This document shows, one piece after another, positions 1-9,372 of a stretch of 64,000 nt of DNA. How positions within the stretch are numbered: position 1 is the first letter of the stretch; every line of letters begins with the position of its first letter. The translations under genes and the position numbers were made by a program. Under the pieces are notes generated by a model. That model worked only from the letters and a program-made list of their open reading frames with translations, ran no database searches and was not told the DNA's origin. The stretch is from Deltaproteobacteria bacterium (GTDB lineage Bacteria > Myxococcota_A > Polyangia > Polyangiales > Polyangiaceae), in contig QJWJ01000438.1 of the NCBI GenBank assembly GCA_003235365.1, positions 1 to 64,000 on the forward strand, written 5' to 3'.

Positions 1-571
1 CCAGAAGAAGGATCGGGGGCGAGGCCGTACTCCTGGTAGTTGATGGTCGGGCGCGGAGGTGTCCGATCGAGGCGCCGTTAGCCTCCTGCATGCGCCGTTA
101 ACTCGGTTCGTGGCAGGAAAACAGGAAATCGGTTCGTCGGACGACTGGTTGGCGCCCATGCAGTGGGCGTATGGGGCTTTCGTAGGTGCCGCGCCCACCC
201 CAGGCAGCACGAGACAAACATGGGTGAGGTTGGTTTCGACCGCGTTCCTCGTTGCGGCGCATCGGCTTCCGGGCCGCGCGACATGAGCTGGATTTTGCGC
301 CCACCCATGCACGACCCCTGGGCGCACGAGCTTGAATCGTACGGCCGCGGTCTGTCCGATCGGTCCGCGGGGACGCCGGCGCGAGGCATCCCCGGGGTGG
401 TTTCCCGACCGGAATTCTGTGTCAGCGAACCCACAGATCCCACCATTGAAGTGTCCCGCCGTGCGGCAAGCAGGCTCTGCGGTGCAGTGGTATCGCAACG
501 CCATCTCGTCAGAAGGCATCCAAGGGTGCCGCGTTTGCCTCAGAGAATGCTAGCCAATTAGTTAGCGCGCC
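1..571. other. Left-edge stretch without a supported gene
   Basis: Several short overlapping ORFs on both strands cover this stretch, but none has a recognisable domain, and they contradict one another in frame. The first 60 bases are open in all three minus-strand frames, so the 5' or 3' part of a gene beyond the left edge cannot be excluded. It probably holds the upstream region of the lipoprotein gene that follows. Confidence 0.4.
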
Positions 572-2938
572 GTGTCGACCCCACCGATTCGCCAGAGGAC
601 CCTGATCACTCGCCTTGTGGGCGAGTCGTTGCTTGGTCGAGCGCGGGAGACTGGGGATCAGGCGCGGCGGGGGTCGCGCTTGCTGTCACTCGCGTTTGCC
701 GTCGTCGCTCAGGGACTGTTCGGTTGCGAAAGCGGACTAGACATTTCGTCAGGCGAGCCGCTTCCCGATGGCGGCGCGGGATCCGAGGACGCGGGTTCCG
801 GGACACTCATCATCGTAGACAGCGACCCGTTGAACCACGCCCGGTCCGTCGAACCGCCGGACGTCGTGATGTTTACCTTCGGCGAGGATATCTCGGCGGG
901 TGCCGGTAGCATCACGCTGCTCGAATCCTTCGACAACATCGTGGTGGAACAACTCGACGTCACTGGCTCGCACGTGGTGTTCGCTGGTCGTGAGTTGCGC
1001 ATCGAATGGCAGACGCAATTGGCGTTGGACACCGAGTACACGGTCGTACTCGAATCGGGAGCCGTGCTCGGAGTGAACGGTGGTTCATTTGATGGTCTGA
1101 CCGTGCCTGGCTCGTTCAGCTTCACGACGATGGCGCCCGACCCGTTGCAGCTCAAGTCTTCGGCGCCGAAAGACGGGGCGACCGGCGTCTCGCTGACCAC
1201 GGCCGTTCGCTTGACCTTTTCGAGTGACGTCATGGCTGGCGCCGTGGGTGACATCCGCGTCGTTCAAAACGACAATCAGATGGTCGTTCAGACGGATGCT
1301 GTCGCTACCAGTGAGCACGTCGTCATCGACGGGGACGAATTGTCGCTGCAGCTCGCGGAGCCGTTGCAGTACGCGACCGACTACGTCGTGATGTTGGACG
1401 ACGAGGCGGTTCGCGGCCTCGACGGCGCGCGTTTCTCCGGTGGGGACGATTCCGTAGTGCTTGCGTTTTCGACCAAAGCGCCGCCTGCGCTCGACCTGGT
1501 TGGCACCAACCCGCTGACGGATGCGATGCAGGTCGACCCTCGGGTGAGCCTGGTGCTCACGTTCTCGGAACCGATTGAGCTTGGCACCGGTGCCGTCGTC
1601 GTTCGCGACGCCGCAGACAACTCGACGTTCGAAACGGTAGACGTCGGCTCCTCCGCGGTGACCGCGAACGACGTGTGGATCACGGTCGATCTCGGCAACG
1701 TGCTCGATGGGGACACGACCTACTACGTCAACGTTTCTCCTGGGGCGGTTCGTAGCGTTCGCGGTGCCGAGTTCGCCGGCGTCAGCGACGATACGACGTT
1801 TCGGTTCACGACTGCGGAGATGCCCCCTCCGGAGCTCACCATCGCGACCAGCGCGCCGCTGGCCGGAGCCAAGGGCGTTGCCGTCGATGCCGACTTGGTG
1901 CTGACCTTCAGCGAGAGTGTGTCGGTCGGAACCGGGACCGTCAATCTGCACCGCGCCAGTGACGGAATGGTGTTCGAGAGCATCTCCGTCGACGATCCGC
2001 GTGTCGAGGTGACGAGTACGACGGCTACTGTCAATCCCACCGCCACCCTCGACGGCAACACGGAGTACTACGTCACCATCACGCCGGGCGCGTTCGTGAG
2101 CGGTCAGGGGGCGTCTTTCGGGGGCATCACGACTGCAGCCGATTTGAGCTTCACGACGGTCAGCACGTTCAGCTTGCTCGAGCGCGAACCGGTCGATGGT
2201 GACGTCGCTGTCCCCGTCGATTCGGCGCTAGTGCTCACGTTCTCGGAGAACGCTGAAGCCCGCAGCGGCGATGTGACGATATTCGACGAAGATGCGGATG
2301 CGCCGTTTGCAACCCTGGCCGTCGACGGCTCGGCGATCGACATCAGCGGCGCCGTGATGACGATCACGCCGCCCATGCCGTTCGCCGAGGGCGTCAAATA
2401 CTCCGTCGTTCTGGAGTCCGGCGCCGTGGGAGAGGTGGGGGGGGTCGCGTTCACTGGATTGTCGCAGCGAGGTGACTGGCAATTCACGAGCTACTCGACC
2501 TGCGACAAAGGCGAGTACGTGCGAGTGGCCGGCGGCTGTTATTTTGCGACCGCAGGGGCCGTGACTTGGCAGACGGCGCGCGACGCGTGTCAGGCACGCG
2601 GTGCTGGCTGGGACTTGGCGAGCATTCGCAGTAACGCTGAGCAACAGGCGTTGAACCAGCTGCTGACCCAGGCGGTTCCCGACCAAGAGCTGTGGTTTGG
2701 CGCTTCGGATTTGGCTGTCGAGGGTCGATGGCGCTGGGTTACCGACGACGTTCACTTCTGGACGGGGGATCCTGGGGGCAGTGCCGTCGGCGGCGCCTAC
2801 ACCAACTGGCGAGGTAGCGAGCCGTCCGGCGCTGGCCAGAACTGCGGGCGTTTGATCCCCGAAAACTCCGACTGGAAGTGGGCGGATGCCGACTGCGGCA
2901 ACGAGTACGGCTTCGTGTGTCAGGGCCCAGTGAACTGA
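572..2938 (+). CDS. Secreted lipoprotein with five Ig-like repeats and a C-terminal C-type lectin domain
   Basis: The protein is 788 aa from a GTG start. A hydrophobic stretch ending in LFGC (Cys about residue 52) looks like a lipobox, so export and lipidation are inferred; a GTG at about codon 16 would give a shorter signal peptide and is a fair alternative start. Residues about 78-640 hold five SbsA/Big_5-type Ig-like repeats of about 105 aa. Each carries a motif such as LVLTFSE and a Y-x-V-x-L/V/I strand followed by GA(V/F). Residues about 642-786 form a C-type lectin-like domain with four or more Cys and the typical NCG...W...DCGN...FVCQ ending. A surface adhesin or carbohydrate-binding role fits, but the ligand is unknown. 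Confidence 0.85.
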   Translation: MSTPPIRQRTLITRLVGESLLGRARETGDQARRGSRLLSLAFAVVAQGLFGCESGLDISSGEPLPDGGAGSEDAGSGTLIIVDSDPLNHARSVEPPDVVMFTFGEDISAGAGSITLLESFDNIVVEQLDVTGSHVVFAGRELRIEWQTQLALDTEYTVVLESGAVLGVNGGSFDGLTVPGSFSFTTMAPDPLQLKSSAPKDGATGVSLTTAVRLTFSSDVMAGAVGDIRVVQNDNQMVVQTDAVATSEHVVIDGDELSLQLAEPLQYATDYVVMLDDEAVRGLDGARFSGGDDSVVLAFSTKAPPALDLVGTNPLTDAMQVDPRVSLVLTFSEPIELGTGAVVVRDAADNSTFETVDVGSSAVTANDVWITVDLGNVLDGDTTYYVNVSPGAVRSVRGAEFAGVSDDTTFRFTTAEMPPPELTIATSAPLAGAKGVAVDADLVLTFSESVSVGTGTVNLHRASDGMVFESISVDDPRVEVTSTTATVNPTATLDGNTEYYVTITPGAFVSGQGASFGGITTAADLSFTTVSTFSLLEREPVDGDVAVPVDSALVLTFSENAEARSGDVTIFDEDADAPFATLAVDGSAIDISGAVMTITPPMPFAEGVKYSVVLESGAVGEVGGVAFTGLSQRGDWQFTSYSTCDKGEYVRVAGGCYFATAGAVTWQTARDACQARGAGWDLASIRSNAEQQALNQLLTQAVPDQELWFGASDLAVEGRWRWVTDDVHFWTGDPGGSAVGGAYTNWRGSEPSGAGQNCGRLIPENSDWKWADADCGNEYGFVCQGPVN

Positions 2939-2975
2939 ACGGGTCCGAAAACTGCCCGATGAGCGCACTTGCCAC

Positions 2976-3893
2976 TTAGCGTGTCAGTCGAGCGATTTCC
3001 TCTTTGATCAGCGCTTCGGCCAGCGTCGGTACCACCTCCCAAACGACCTGTTCGACGACCTCTTTGGAGAGGGCCAGCACGCCGCTGATCTGGTCTTGGG
3101 TCAGACCCAACTGTCCCAGTCGCTCGGGCAGCGCAGCCGCAGCGCCGTTGGTGGGCATCGCCACGGAAGCGGTCGGAGCGGAGGCAGCGGCGGTGGGCAT
3201 GGGGGCCGGCGGTCGTGCCGCCGGGGCCGGCGCGATCCGCGGAGCGGGAGCCGGTGCGCGGGCCGGTGCGGGGGCTGGCGCGGCGCTTTCCACCCGCGGA
3301 GCCGGTGGCGCCACCGGGATCGACTTGGCCTTCGGCGCCGCCACGTCTCCGGGGGGCTCGATCGTCACCGCGTCGAGTTCTTCCGCGTCCTCGAGGATTT
3401 CCGGCTCGATCACTGGAGACTCGGGCTCCAGAACGGGGATGTCCTCTTCGAGGCTCGTCGCGACCTTCGCGACCACCGGTTGGGGAGCCACGGCCTGCAG
3501 CGACGGCGCCACCGCAGCGGCGGCCACCTGGGGCGCGGCGGTCAGCAGCGCTCGCACCTTGTCGATCATCGCCTGGGTGTCGAAGGGCTTGTCGATGTGG
3601 TCGTCCGCGCCCACGGCGGCGGCTCGCCCGGCGTCGAAGGGATTCTGCTTGCTGGAAAGCAGCAATACTCGCGTCGTTGGACGCTCACCCTTGATGCGCT
3701 GGCACAAGTCGTAACCGTCGTCGGAGCCGAGGGAGACGTCGACCAACGCAACCGTCGGCGAGGCCTGGTACAGCCGGTCCATAGCTTCGTTGGAGGAGGA
3801 AGCGAGTACTGTCTCGAAGTCCTCACCGGAAAAGGTGATTTCAATCACCTTCCGCATTGTCGTGCTGTCGTCAACCGCCAGGAGCGTGGTCAA
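2976..3893 (-). CDS. Receiver-domain protein with Pro/Ala-rich linker and conserved C-terminal helix
   Basis: The protein is 305 aa with a TTG start supported by a GGGAGG ribosome-binding site 6 nt upstream. Residues 1-115 are a CheY-like receiver with the acidic pair in AVDDS, the phospho-acceptor Asp in VALVDVS and the Lys in DKPFD. Residues about 120-255 are Pro/Ala-rich and disordered. The last 45 residues (EVVEQVVWEVVPTLAEALIKEEI) resemble the helical tail common on deltaproteobacterial and myxobacterial receivers. There is no DNA-binding output domain, so it probably acts through protein contacts. The partner kinase is not adjacent. Confidence 0.85.
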   Translation of the reverse strand: MTTLLAVDDSTTMRKVIEITFSGEDFETVLASSSNEAMDRLYQASPTVALVDVSLGSDDGYDLCQRIKGERPTTRVLLLSSKQNPFDAGRAAAVGADDHIDKPFDTQAMIDKVRALLTAAPQVAAAAVAPSLQAVAPQPVVAKVATSLEEDIPVLEPESPVIEPEILEDAEELDAVTIEPPGDVAAPKAKSIPVAPPAPRVESAAPAPAPARAPAPAPRIAPAPAARPPAPMPTAAASAPTASVAMPTNGAAAALPERLGQLGLTQDQISGVLALSKEVVEQVVWEVVPTLAEALIKEEIARLTR

Positions 3894-4122
3894 AGGGGCC
3901 TCCCAAGTTCAGCGCGGAGCTGAGTGTGTGAATGATCTGCCTGCCAACCGAAGTCTGTCAAGGTGAGCCCCATTTTCCAGTACTTGGAGCCCATCGTCCC
4001 AGTTTTCGGCAACTGGAAGTGAATTCCGAGGGCCAGGTTGGCCTCAGGGGGGCGAAAATCCCCGGTTTTACCCACACGACCCGACTTGACCTCCGCCCGT
4101 GACCAGAGCTAAGCCGCCCGTC

Positions 4123-4713
4123 ATGTCCATCACCCGCCCCCGTGCACTCCTCGCAAGCCTCGCGTTCGCCGTAGCGGGTCTTGCCGCCCCCAACCTGGTC
4201 GCTGACACCGCGACGAAGATCGCCGTAGTCGACACTCAGCGAGCGGTGATGGAGTCCGAGGAGGGCATGCGAATGCGCGCCACTCTCAAGAAGCTGTTCG
4301 ACGAACGTCAGCAGAAGCTGGATGAGCGGCAGAACGACCTGCAGAAGGAGCGCGAGGAGTTGGAGAAGCAGCGCGGGGTGCTCAGCCAGCAGCAGCTCGC
4401 CCAGCGCGCCGAGAAGTGGCAGATGGAAGTCGCTCAGGTTCAGCAGATGTTCGTGGAGTACAACCAAGAGCTCCAGAAGAAGCAGAACGAGTTGATGCAA
4501 CCCATATTGGCGTCCGCTCTCGATGTCGTTCAGAAGATCGCCACCGACGGCGGCTTCGCCATGGTCATCGACAAGCAGGCGGTGCCCTACGTGCGTGCCG
4601 ACCTGGACCTGACCGATCGAGTCATCGCCGCACACAACGGCGGCGGCAAGCCCGCCGCTGCGGCGCCGACCCCTGCCAAGGCGGGTGCACCCAAGACCGC
4701 CAAGACCCCCTGA
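4123..4713 (+). CDS. skp: OmpH/Skp-family periplasmic chaperone
   Basis: The ATG start gives a 196-aa protein with a clear Sec signal peptide (ALLASLAFAVAGLAAPNLVA); an upstream GTG at 4099 is an alternative. After the signal comes the family's opening strand KIAVVDTQRAVMES. A long Glu/Gln/Lys-rich coiled coil follows (about residues 45-130), then a C-terminal strand region (FAMVIDKQAVPYV). Skp holds unfolded outer-membrane proteins in the periplasm. The tail is Ala/Pro/Lys-rich. The gene lies 21 nt upstream of fabZ, a trimmed form of the usual skp-lpxD-fabZ envelope operon. Confidence 0.88.
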   Translation: MSITRPRALLASLAFAVAGLAAPNLVADTATKIAVVDTQRAVMESEEGMRMRATLKKLFDERQQKLDERQNDLQKEREELEKQRGVLSQQQLAQRAEKWQMEVAQVQQMFVEYNQELQKKQNELMQPILASALDVVQKIATDGGFAMVIDKQAVPYVRADLDLTDRVIAAHNGGGKPAAAAPTPAKAGAPKTAKTP

Positions 4714-4734
4714 GCTGGGCCGGAGGGAGGCGGC

Positions 4735-5187
4735 GTGACGGATCGACGTCGACTCGACATCAGCAAGATTCTGGCGATCTTGCCTCATCGCTATCCGATG
4801 CTGATGATTGATCGCGTCACTCAGGTGGTGGAGGGTGAACGCATCGTCGCGCGAAAGATGGTCAGCGCGGGTGAGCCCTGGTGTTCCGGGCATTTCCCAT
4901 CGAGCCCGCTTTTTCCTGGGATGCTCATTCTCGAGTGCATGGCGCAGGCGGGTGCGTTGTTGGTGTACACCACGGAGCCGTTCGACCCGAATCTCAACGT
5001 CATGTACTACCTCGGACTCGACAAGGTGAAGTTCCGCAACACCGTCGCGCCAGGTGATCAGTTGGACGTAGTGGTTGAAGTGGTCGACCATCGAGCGAGC
5101 GTTTGGCGCTTTCGGGCTGAAGCAACCGTCGACGGTACGCTGTGTGCCCAAGCCGAGCTGATGGCCTCCGTCGTGGACCGAGCCTGA
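4735..5187 (+). CDS. fabZ: 3-hydroxyacyl-ACP dehydratase FabZ
   Basis: The protein is 150 aa, the usual FabZ length, with a GTG start preceded by GGAGGG. It dehydrates beta-hydroxyacyl-ACP to trans-2-enoyl-ACP in fatty-acid and lipid A acyl-chain synthesis. The hot-dog fold signature is complete: LPHRYPMLMID, catalytic His53 in GHFPSSPLFPG and catalytic Glu67 in LECMAQAGA. It follows skp closely and is presumably co-transcribed. lpxD, often found between these two genes, is absent, and no lpxA follows; the next gene is convergent. Confidence 0.96.
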   Translation: MTDRRRLDISKILAILPHRYPMLMIDRVTQVVEGERIVARKMVSAGEPWCSGHFPSSPLFPGMLILECMAQAGALLVYTTEPFDPNLNVMYYLGLDKVKFRNTVAPGDQLDVVVEVVDHRASVWRFRAEATVDGTLCAQAELMASVVDRA

Positions 5188-5196
5188 TGGCTCCGC

Positions 5197-6531
5197 TCAC
5201 TCCCCGAGCGTGACGACGATCGCAGCGTCCTTTGTCGTCACGTCGCTCTCGCGGGAGAGCCACTGCCGAGCGAGCAGCACGTCGCGCAGCTCGACCGCCG
5301 CCGACTGGTCTTCCACCGCGAACGTCCAACGTACTGACGTGGCCTCGGTACCGTCGCTGTTCGGGGTCGCGAAGACCTCGAAACAGTCACCCCGCCACGC
5401 GCCCGCTCGGTCCCACAGTTCGCTGCGCTCGTCCTCCGTTTGAGAGGGGAATACTTGAAATAGCAGCGCGAGCAACAAGGAGGCGCCCTCCTCCGTGGCG
5501 CTGGTTCGCTCCGCGCCGCTGGCGGGCGGCACGACGTCTGTGGAGCAACGTACGCGCAGAGTCGTGCTCACCGGATCTCGTCTCATCCACGCTGCCAAGT
5601 CGTGGGGTGGATCGTCGGCGAGCTGGTCCGTGCCACGCCGACCCCGTTGCATGAACATGGTCCAGTGTTGTGCTGCACCGGCTCGATACGGCACGCGTAC
5701 CCAAGCGCTGGCTCCTGGCGATTCTGAGCGTGCGATCGCGCGCAGTGAACTGTCGCGACGTTTGCGCAATTGCTCGTCGATGTCTGCTGCGGCCAGGCTC
5801 TTGCGTTGCATGAACGCCAGGCTCAGTCGTTCGTACAAGTCGGCCTCGCCCTCGATGTGTGCGCGAAACGCCTGATGGCGAACGCCCTCGTCGGCCAATC
5901 GAGCTCGCCATTGCTTGGTGTCGAGGCGTTCCTCCTGAATGGCGTGAACGTATTCGTGGGCAAGTCTTGCCATGTTGCGCCATTGGGTTTCGTCGGACTG
6001 CGTGACGACCTGGACGCCCGCCGGGCCGAAGCTTCCAGAACTGCCCTCGAACTCTCGAGCGGTTGCGGCAGTCGCCTGCAATCCAGGCTCGAGCAGACCC
6101 AACAATTGCATGGCTTTGGAGTAGTGAGCGTCCGCGCGGCTCGGTGTCGTGAGCGGGTTGTCGATCGAGCCGCCGTCTGGAGCGTTTGCTGCGACACCCG
6201 AGTCCGCCCGTTGCGTCGCTGCGCCTGCGTCCGCGTGGGGCTCGACGACCGCGACGTGAGGCGGGGCCACGAGTTCGAGCCCGCGCGTGCATTGCACGCT
6301 CGTCAGCACGCTCAGTCGGCACGGTTCATCGGCGATGTCGCACGGCTCGACGCGGAGTGTCTCGCACTCATCACTGCATCCGATGGATGCACACAACGGG
6401 TTGGGCTGTGCCGCAATCGGTGGATCGGTGCAAGCGCCAAGCACAATTGCGCTCGACAGCGCGACGTAGCGTGACCACGCGCCATTTCGGAGCAAGCGAT
6501 GTGCTCGGCGTTGTGTTGCTGTTGCGCCCAT
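5197..6531 (-). CDS. Lipoprotein with HExxH zinc-metallopeptidase-like motif
   Basis: The ORF is open to 6672, but the ATG at 6531 places the signal peptide sensibly (SRYVALSSAIVLGACTDPP, lipobox LGAC); 6570 is another candidate. The mature protein begins with a Cys-rich segment and an Ala/Asp linker. The central region carries HEYVHAIQEE, a zinc-binding HExxH, followed about 35 residues later by HIEGEADLYE, whose Glu could be the third ligand as in gluzincin-type enzymes. The C-terminal 150 residues are unassigned. Proteolytic activity is inferred from motifs only. It lies convergent with fabZ. Confidence 0.72.
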   Translation of the reverse strand: MGATATQRRAHRLLRNGAWSRYVALSSAIVLGACTDPPIAAQPNPLCASIGCSDECETLRVEPCDIADEPCRLSVLTSVQCTRGLELVAPPHVAVVEPHADAGAATQRADSGVAANAPDGGSIDNPLTTPSRADAHYSKAMQLLGLLEPGLQATAATAREFEGSSGSFGPAGVQVVTQSDETQWRNMARLAHEYVHAIQEERLDTKQWRARLADEGVRHQAFRAHIEGEADLYERLSLAFMQRKSLAAADIDEQLRKRRDSSLRAIARSESPGASAWVRVPYRAGAAQHWTMFMQRGRRGTDQLADDPPHDLAAWMRRDPVSTTLRVRCSTDVVPPASGAERTSATEEGASLLLALLFQVFPSQTEDERSELWDRAGAWRGDCFEVFATPNSDGTEATSVRWTFAVEDQSAAVELRDVLLARQWLSRESDVTTKDAAIVVTLGE

Positions 6532-6672
6532 TTCGGAACGCGACGTCTCGCTCGCCCGCTTGTGTGTCATCTGCGAAACATCTTCGAAAAGCGTTTTGCA
6601 GCATCGCAATGCCGATGCGAGTCCTTGCTGATAACTCCCCGAGATGACGGTAGTCAGGCTTGGCATGGACAT

Positions 6673-7104
6673 CGCATTACTCAGGTGCCAGTAACAGCGT
6701 GTGGCCGTTCACCTCAGCCAGCCTGTTACGGACTGTATCGCGCGGCGGTGTGGTGTACATACCTCCCCACCCTCCCAAACTGCATCGCCGACGCACCTTT
6801 TTGCTCTCCCTTCCTCCTCGAACCTCCGTTCCCCGTATCCCAAGACGCAGACACCGACGGTACCTGGATCTCGAACCAGGGTTTCCTCAGGAAATTGGTT
6901 CTGCTCCAGTGTCCCAATCGGTCCCGAAGAACCCCCACTGGGGTCCCTCCTTCACGTTGCAAGAGGGGCCCCAGTGGGCAAACAGAAAGGGTTCGACGGA
7001 ACGCGGAGAACGGAACCTCGGCCAGAGCGCAGCGCTCCACGGGCAACTCCGCGCATTGGCAAGCGGAGCGAGGCGCTGAATGAGAGTTCGCAGCGCTCGT
7101 CCAT
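6673..7104. other. Intergenic gap with hairpin and repeat-like sequence
   Basis: No ORF here has recognisable content. The stretch holds the 16-bp stem hairpin listed separately and, near 7080-7097, a short sequence shared with the 23.1-kb gap. Short tRNA-like words near 6870 do not fold into a cloverleaf by eye. Confidence 0.5.
6934..6978. terminator. Long GC-rich hairpin downstream of the kinase-FGE gene
   Basis: The arms CCCACTGGGGTCCCTC (6934-6949) and GAGGGGCCCCAGTGGG (6963-6978) pair over 16 positions with one G-T wobble around a 13-nt loop. It lies 126 nt past the stop of the minus-strand kinase-FGE gene. There is no U tract, so a terminator role is only likely. Its left arm and flank recur at 38.77 kb. 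Confidence 0.55.
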
Positions 7105-9372
7105 CTAGTCTGGGGTCTTTGCGCATCTGAACCCGATGGCGGCGCCGGACGCCGTCGGTCGATCCGAGCCGCGGTACGAAGGGCGTAGGCGGCTGGCGTA
7201 GGTCGTGTCCCAGCCCCCGCCGCGCAGTACTCGTTCGTGCCCTTTGGGTGGACCGTTGGGATCCTGCTGCATGCTCGCCTGGTAGGGAGCGTCGTAGTCG
7301 TGGACCCATTCCCAGACGTTGCCCGCTAGATCGTCGATGCCGAACGACGACTTTCCACGGGGATGTACGCCCACGGGCGACGTAGCAGGATAAGCGTCGT
7401 CCAGGTCGTACAAGCTGGACAAGCTGACACGGTTGCTCTTCGCCCACGCGACACATTCGCTGCCGCATGCGTTCACGTGTCCAGGCGTCGGTTCCTCGTT
7501 CCCCCATGCGTAGCTCGTGCGTCCACCCCCCCTCGCGGCGTACTCCCACTCGGCTTCCGTGGGCAGCCGCTTGCCGAAGGTCTTGCAGTAGGCGGCTGCT
7601 TGGTGCCAGTTAACGCAGTTGATTGGGTGGTTCGTCTTTTTCGGGTTGCCGAACGTGCACTCCTTCGACTGCGCGCGGCTCATCAGAGGATCGAGACCTT
7701 TGCCTCGCACGACCGGTGCCGGGCGCTGGCACTTGTGGTCTTTTACGCACTGTTCGTATTCGAACGCCGTCACTTCGTGGGTGTCGAGGCAGTAGGCACT
7801 GAGCTTGACGAAGTGTGCCGGTTTCTCGTTCTCGTTTGCCGCGTTTTCGTTCGAACCCATGTTGAACCCACCTGCGTCGATCAGCTGCATGTCTTTGGGA
7901 CAGGTGACGGGTGTAGGCGTCTGAGCGGAAGCGCTCGGCGTGGGCGGAGCTGGGCTGGAGGCGGTTGATGGTGGGGGCAAGGTTGGCAGTGCTTGGGGAA
8001 GGTTCTCGACTCGGGCCTTCAGCTGTGCGGCAGCACTGCTAGCGGTTTCGGAGAGTTCCTTGATGGCCTGTTTTGCGCCATCGGTGTTGCCCTGCGACTT
8101 GACGTAGTACGCACCCGCGCCGCCGGCTCCCAGTAGCACCAGTAACATCAATGCACCATACGAGCGCTTCTTCCTCGGTGGCGACTGTTGACGCATCGAC
8201 GTCGAAACACTGCCGGTGGTCGTGGGGTGCCGCGGTGCTGTCGCCGCGCGTGGAACATCGAGCGTCGGAGCATTCACGACGATCGGGGTCGATGGCAGGG
8301 CGGGGCCGAGTGGGGTAGGTGGACCGGGGTAACTTGGGCCAGTACCCGCCGGAGGTATCGCCAACAGCGTGCCGTCGAATTGTCCGACCTCGTTGATGGG
8401 AGTCTGCCGGAGCGATGGCGCGCTCGCTTGTCGACTGCGCGGCTCTCCGGTGATCCGATGTACCTCCGCGAGCAGCTCGGCAGCGTTGCCGTGTCGACTG
8501 CGCGGGTCTACCGAGAGCGCGCGCTCGAGCATCGCTTCCACTTCGTCCGGCACCCAGATCCCGAGTCGGCGCGGAGTCGGGCGCGCGGCGAGATTGGCGC
8601 TGGCGAAGCCGAGCTGAATCATGTCGTTACCTTCGAGCGCCTCTCGCCCGCGCAACAACTCGACCGCCACCAATGCAATCGCATAGACGTCTGTCCACGG
8701 TCCCGTCGCGCCGAAGCTGCGCGTGAACTGCTCCGGAGCGCCGTATTGCGGTGTGAAAGAGCTGATCCCCACGCCGGTCTTGGCGAGCGCCGCTTGCAAG
8801 TGCTCGTTCTCCACCAGCTTGGCGACGCCGAAGTCGAGTATCTTGATGGTCGTCTGAGGCGAGCGCGCCTCGTCACCGACGACGAACAAGTTGGCTGGCT
8901 TGATGTCGCGGTGCGCGACGCCGTGCTGATGCGCGACCTCGAGTGACGGTAGGACTCGATGGAGCAACCAGAGTGTCTCTTCGACACTCCACGCTTGGCG
9001 TCCCGCTTGTCGCTCCAGTTGCAGTACCATTTCCAGCGAAGCACCTTGCAACCACTCCAGCACCAGGTAGGGCATCCATTGCCCAGCGGGCGTCGTATAG
9101 GTGCCGACGTCACGCGCCTGAACGATGCCCGCCGTCAGGCTCGACAGCTCCGTCAGCAGCGCGCCTTCTTGAATGAAGGCGTATTGCAGTGCCTCGCGTT
9201 GCTCGGCTGGCGCCGTGGACAAGCCGCTGAAGAACTTGATCGCGACGGGCTTGTTCCAGATGGTGTGTTGCGCTCGGTAGACCGCCGCGAAGCCGCCCTC
9301 GCCGACCAGTGCTTCAATGCGGTATTTGTCGGCAACGACCTGGCCGACGATGTTTAACGGATCGCGTTGCAT
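7105..9372 (-). CDS. Membrane Ser/Thr kinase fused to a formylglycine-generating-enzyme-like domain
   Basis: The protein is 755 aa with an ATG start. Residues about 15-300 form a Hanks-type kinase with the Gly-rich loop GEGGFAAVY, Lys in VAIKFF, catalytic HRDIKPAN, DFGVAKL and an APEQF segment, so it should be active. A Pro-rich linker leads to one TM helix (about 400-420, LMLLVLLGAGGAGAYY). An Ala/Pro linker then precedes a SUMF1/FGE-fold domain (about 490-755: MQLIDAGGFNMGS, LPTEAEWEYAARGG, LAGNVWEWVHDY, RVLRGGGWD, IGFRCA). The Cys pair used by true FGE after the GGSY/GGGW motif is absent (GGGWDTTYASR), so this is more likely an extracytoplasmic sensor or binding domain than an oxidase. Confidence 0.93.
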   Translation of the reverse strand: MQRDPLNIVGQVVADKYRIEALVGEGGFAAVYRAQHTIWNKPVAIKFFSGLSTAPAEQREALQYAFIQEGALLTELSSLTAGIVQARDVGTYTTPAGQWMPYLVLEWLQGASLEMVLQLERQAGRQAWSVEETLWLLHRVLPSLEVAHQHGVAHRDIKPANLFVVGDEARSPQTTIKILDFGVAKLVENEHLQAALAKTGVGISSFTPQYGAPEQFTRSFGATGPWTDVYAIALVAVELLRGREALEGNDMIQLGFASANLAARPTPRRLGIWVPDEVEAMLERALSVDPRSRHGNAAELLAEVHRITGEPRSRQASAPSLRQTPINEVGQFDGTLLAIPPAGTGPSYPGPPTPLGPALPSTPIVVNAPTLDVPRAATAPRHPTTTGSVSTSMRQQSPPRKKRSYGALMLLVLLGAGGAGAYYVKSQGNTDGAKQAIKELSETASSAAAQLKARVENLPQALPTLPPPSTASSPAPPTPSASAQTPTPVTCPKDMQLIDAGGFNMGSNENAANENEKPAHFVKLSAYCLDTHEVTAFEYEQCVKDHKCQRPAPVVRGKGLDPLMSRAQSKECTFGNPKKTNHPINCVNWHQAAAYCKTFGKRLPTEAEWEYAARGGGRTSYAWGNEEPTPGHVNACGSECVAWAKSNRVSLSSLYDLDDAYPATSPVGVHPRGKSSFGIDDLAGNVWEWVHDYDAPYQASMQQDPNGPPKGHERVLRGGGWDTTYASRLRPSYRGSDRPTASGAAIGFRCAKTPD

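Noticed and set aside
1085-1951. Long minus-strand ORF opposite the Ig-like gene
   Set aside because: A mirror of high-GC codon bias; the plus strand encodes clear Ig-like repeats.
6860-6920. tRNA-like words such as GGATCTCGAACCAGG
   Set aside because: No set of four complementary arms with a proper acceptor stem can be formed by eye.
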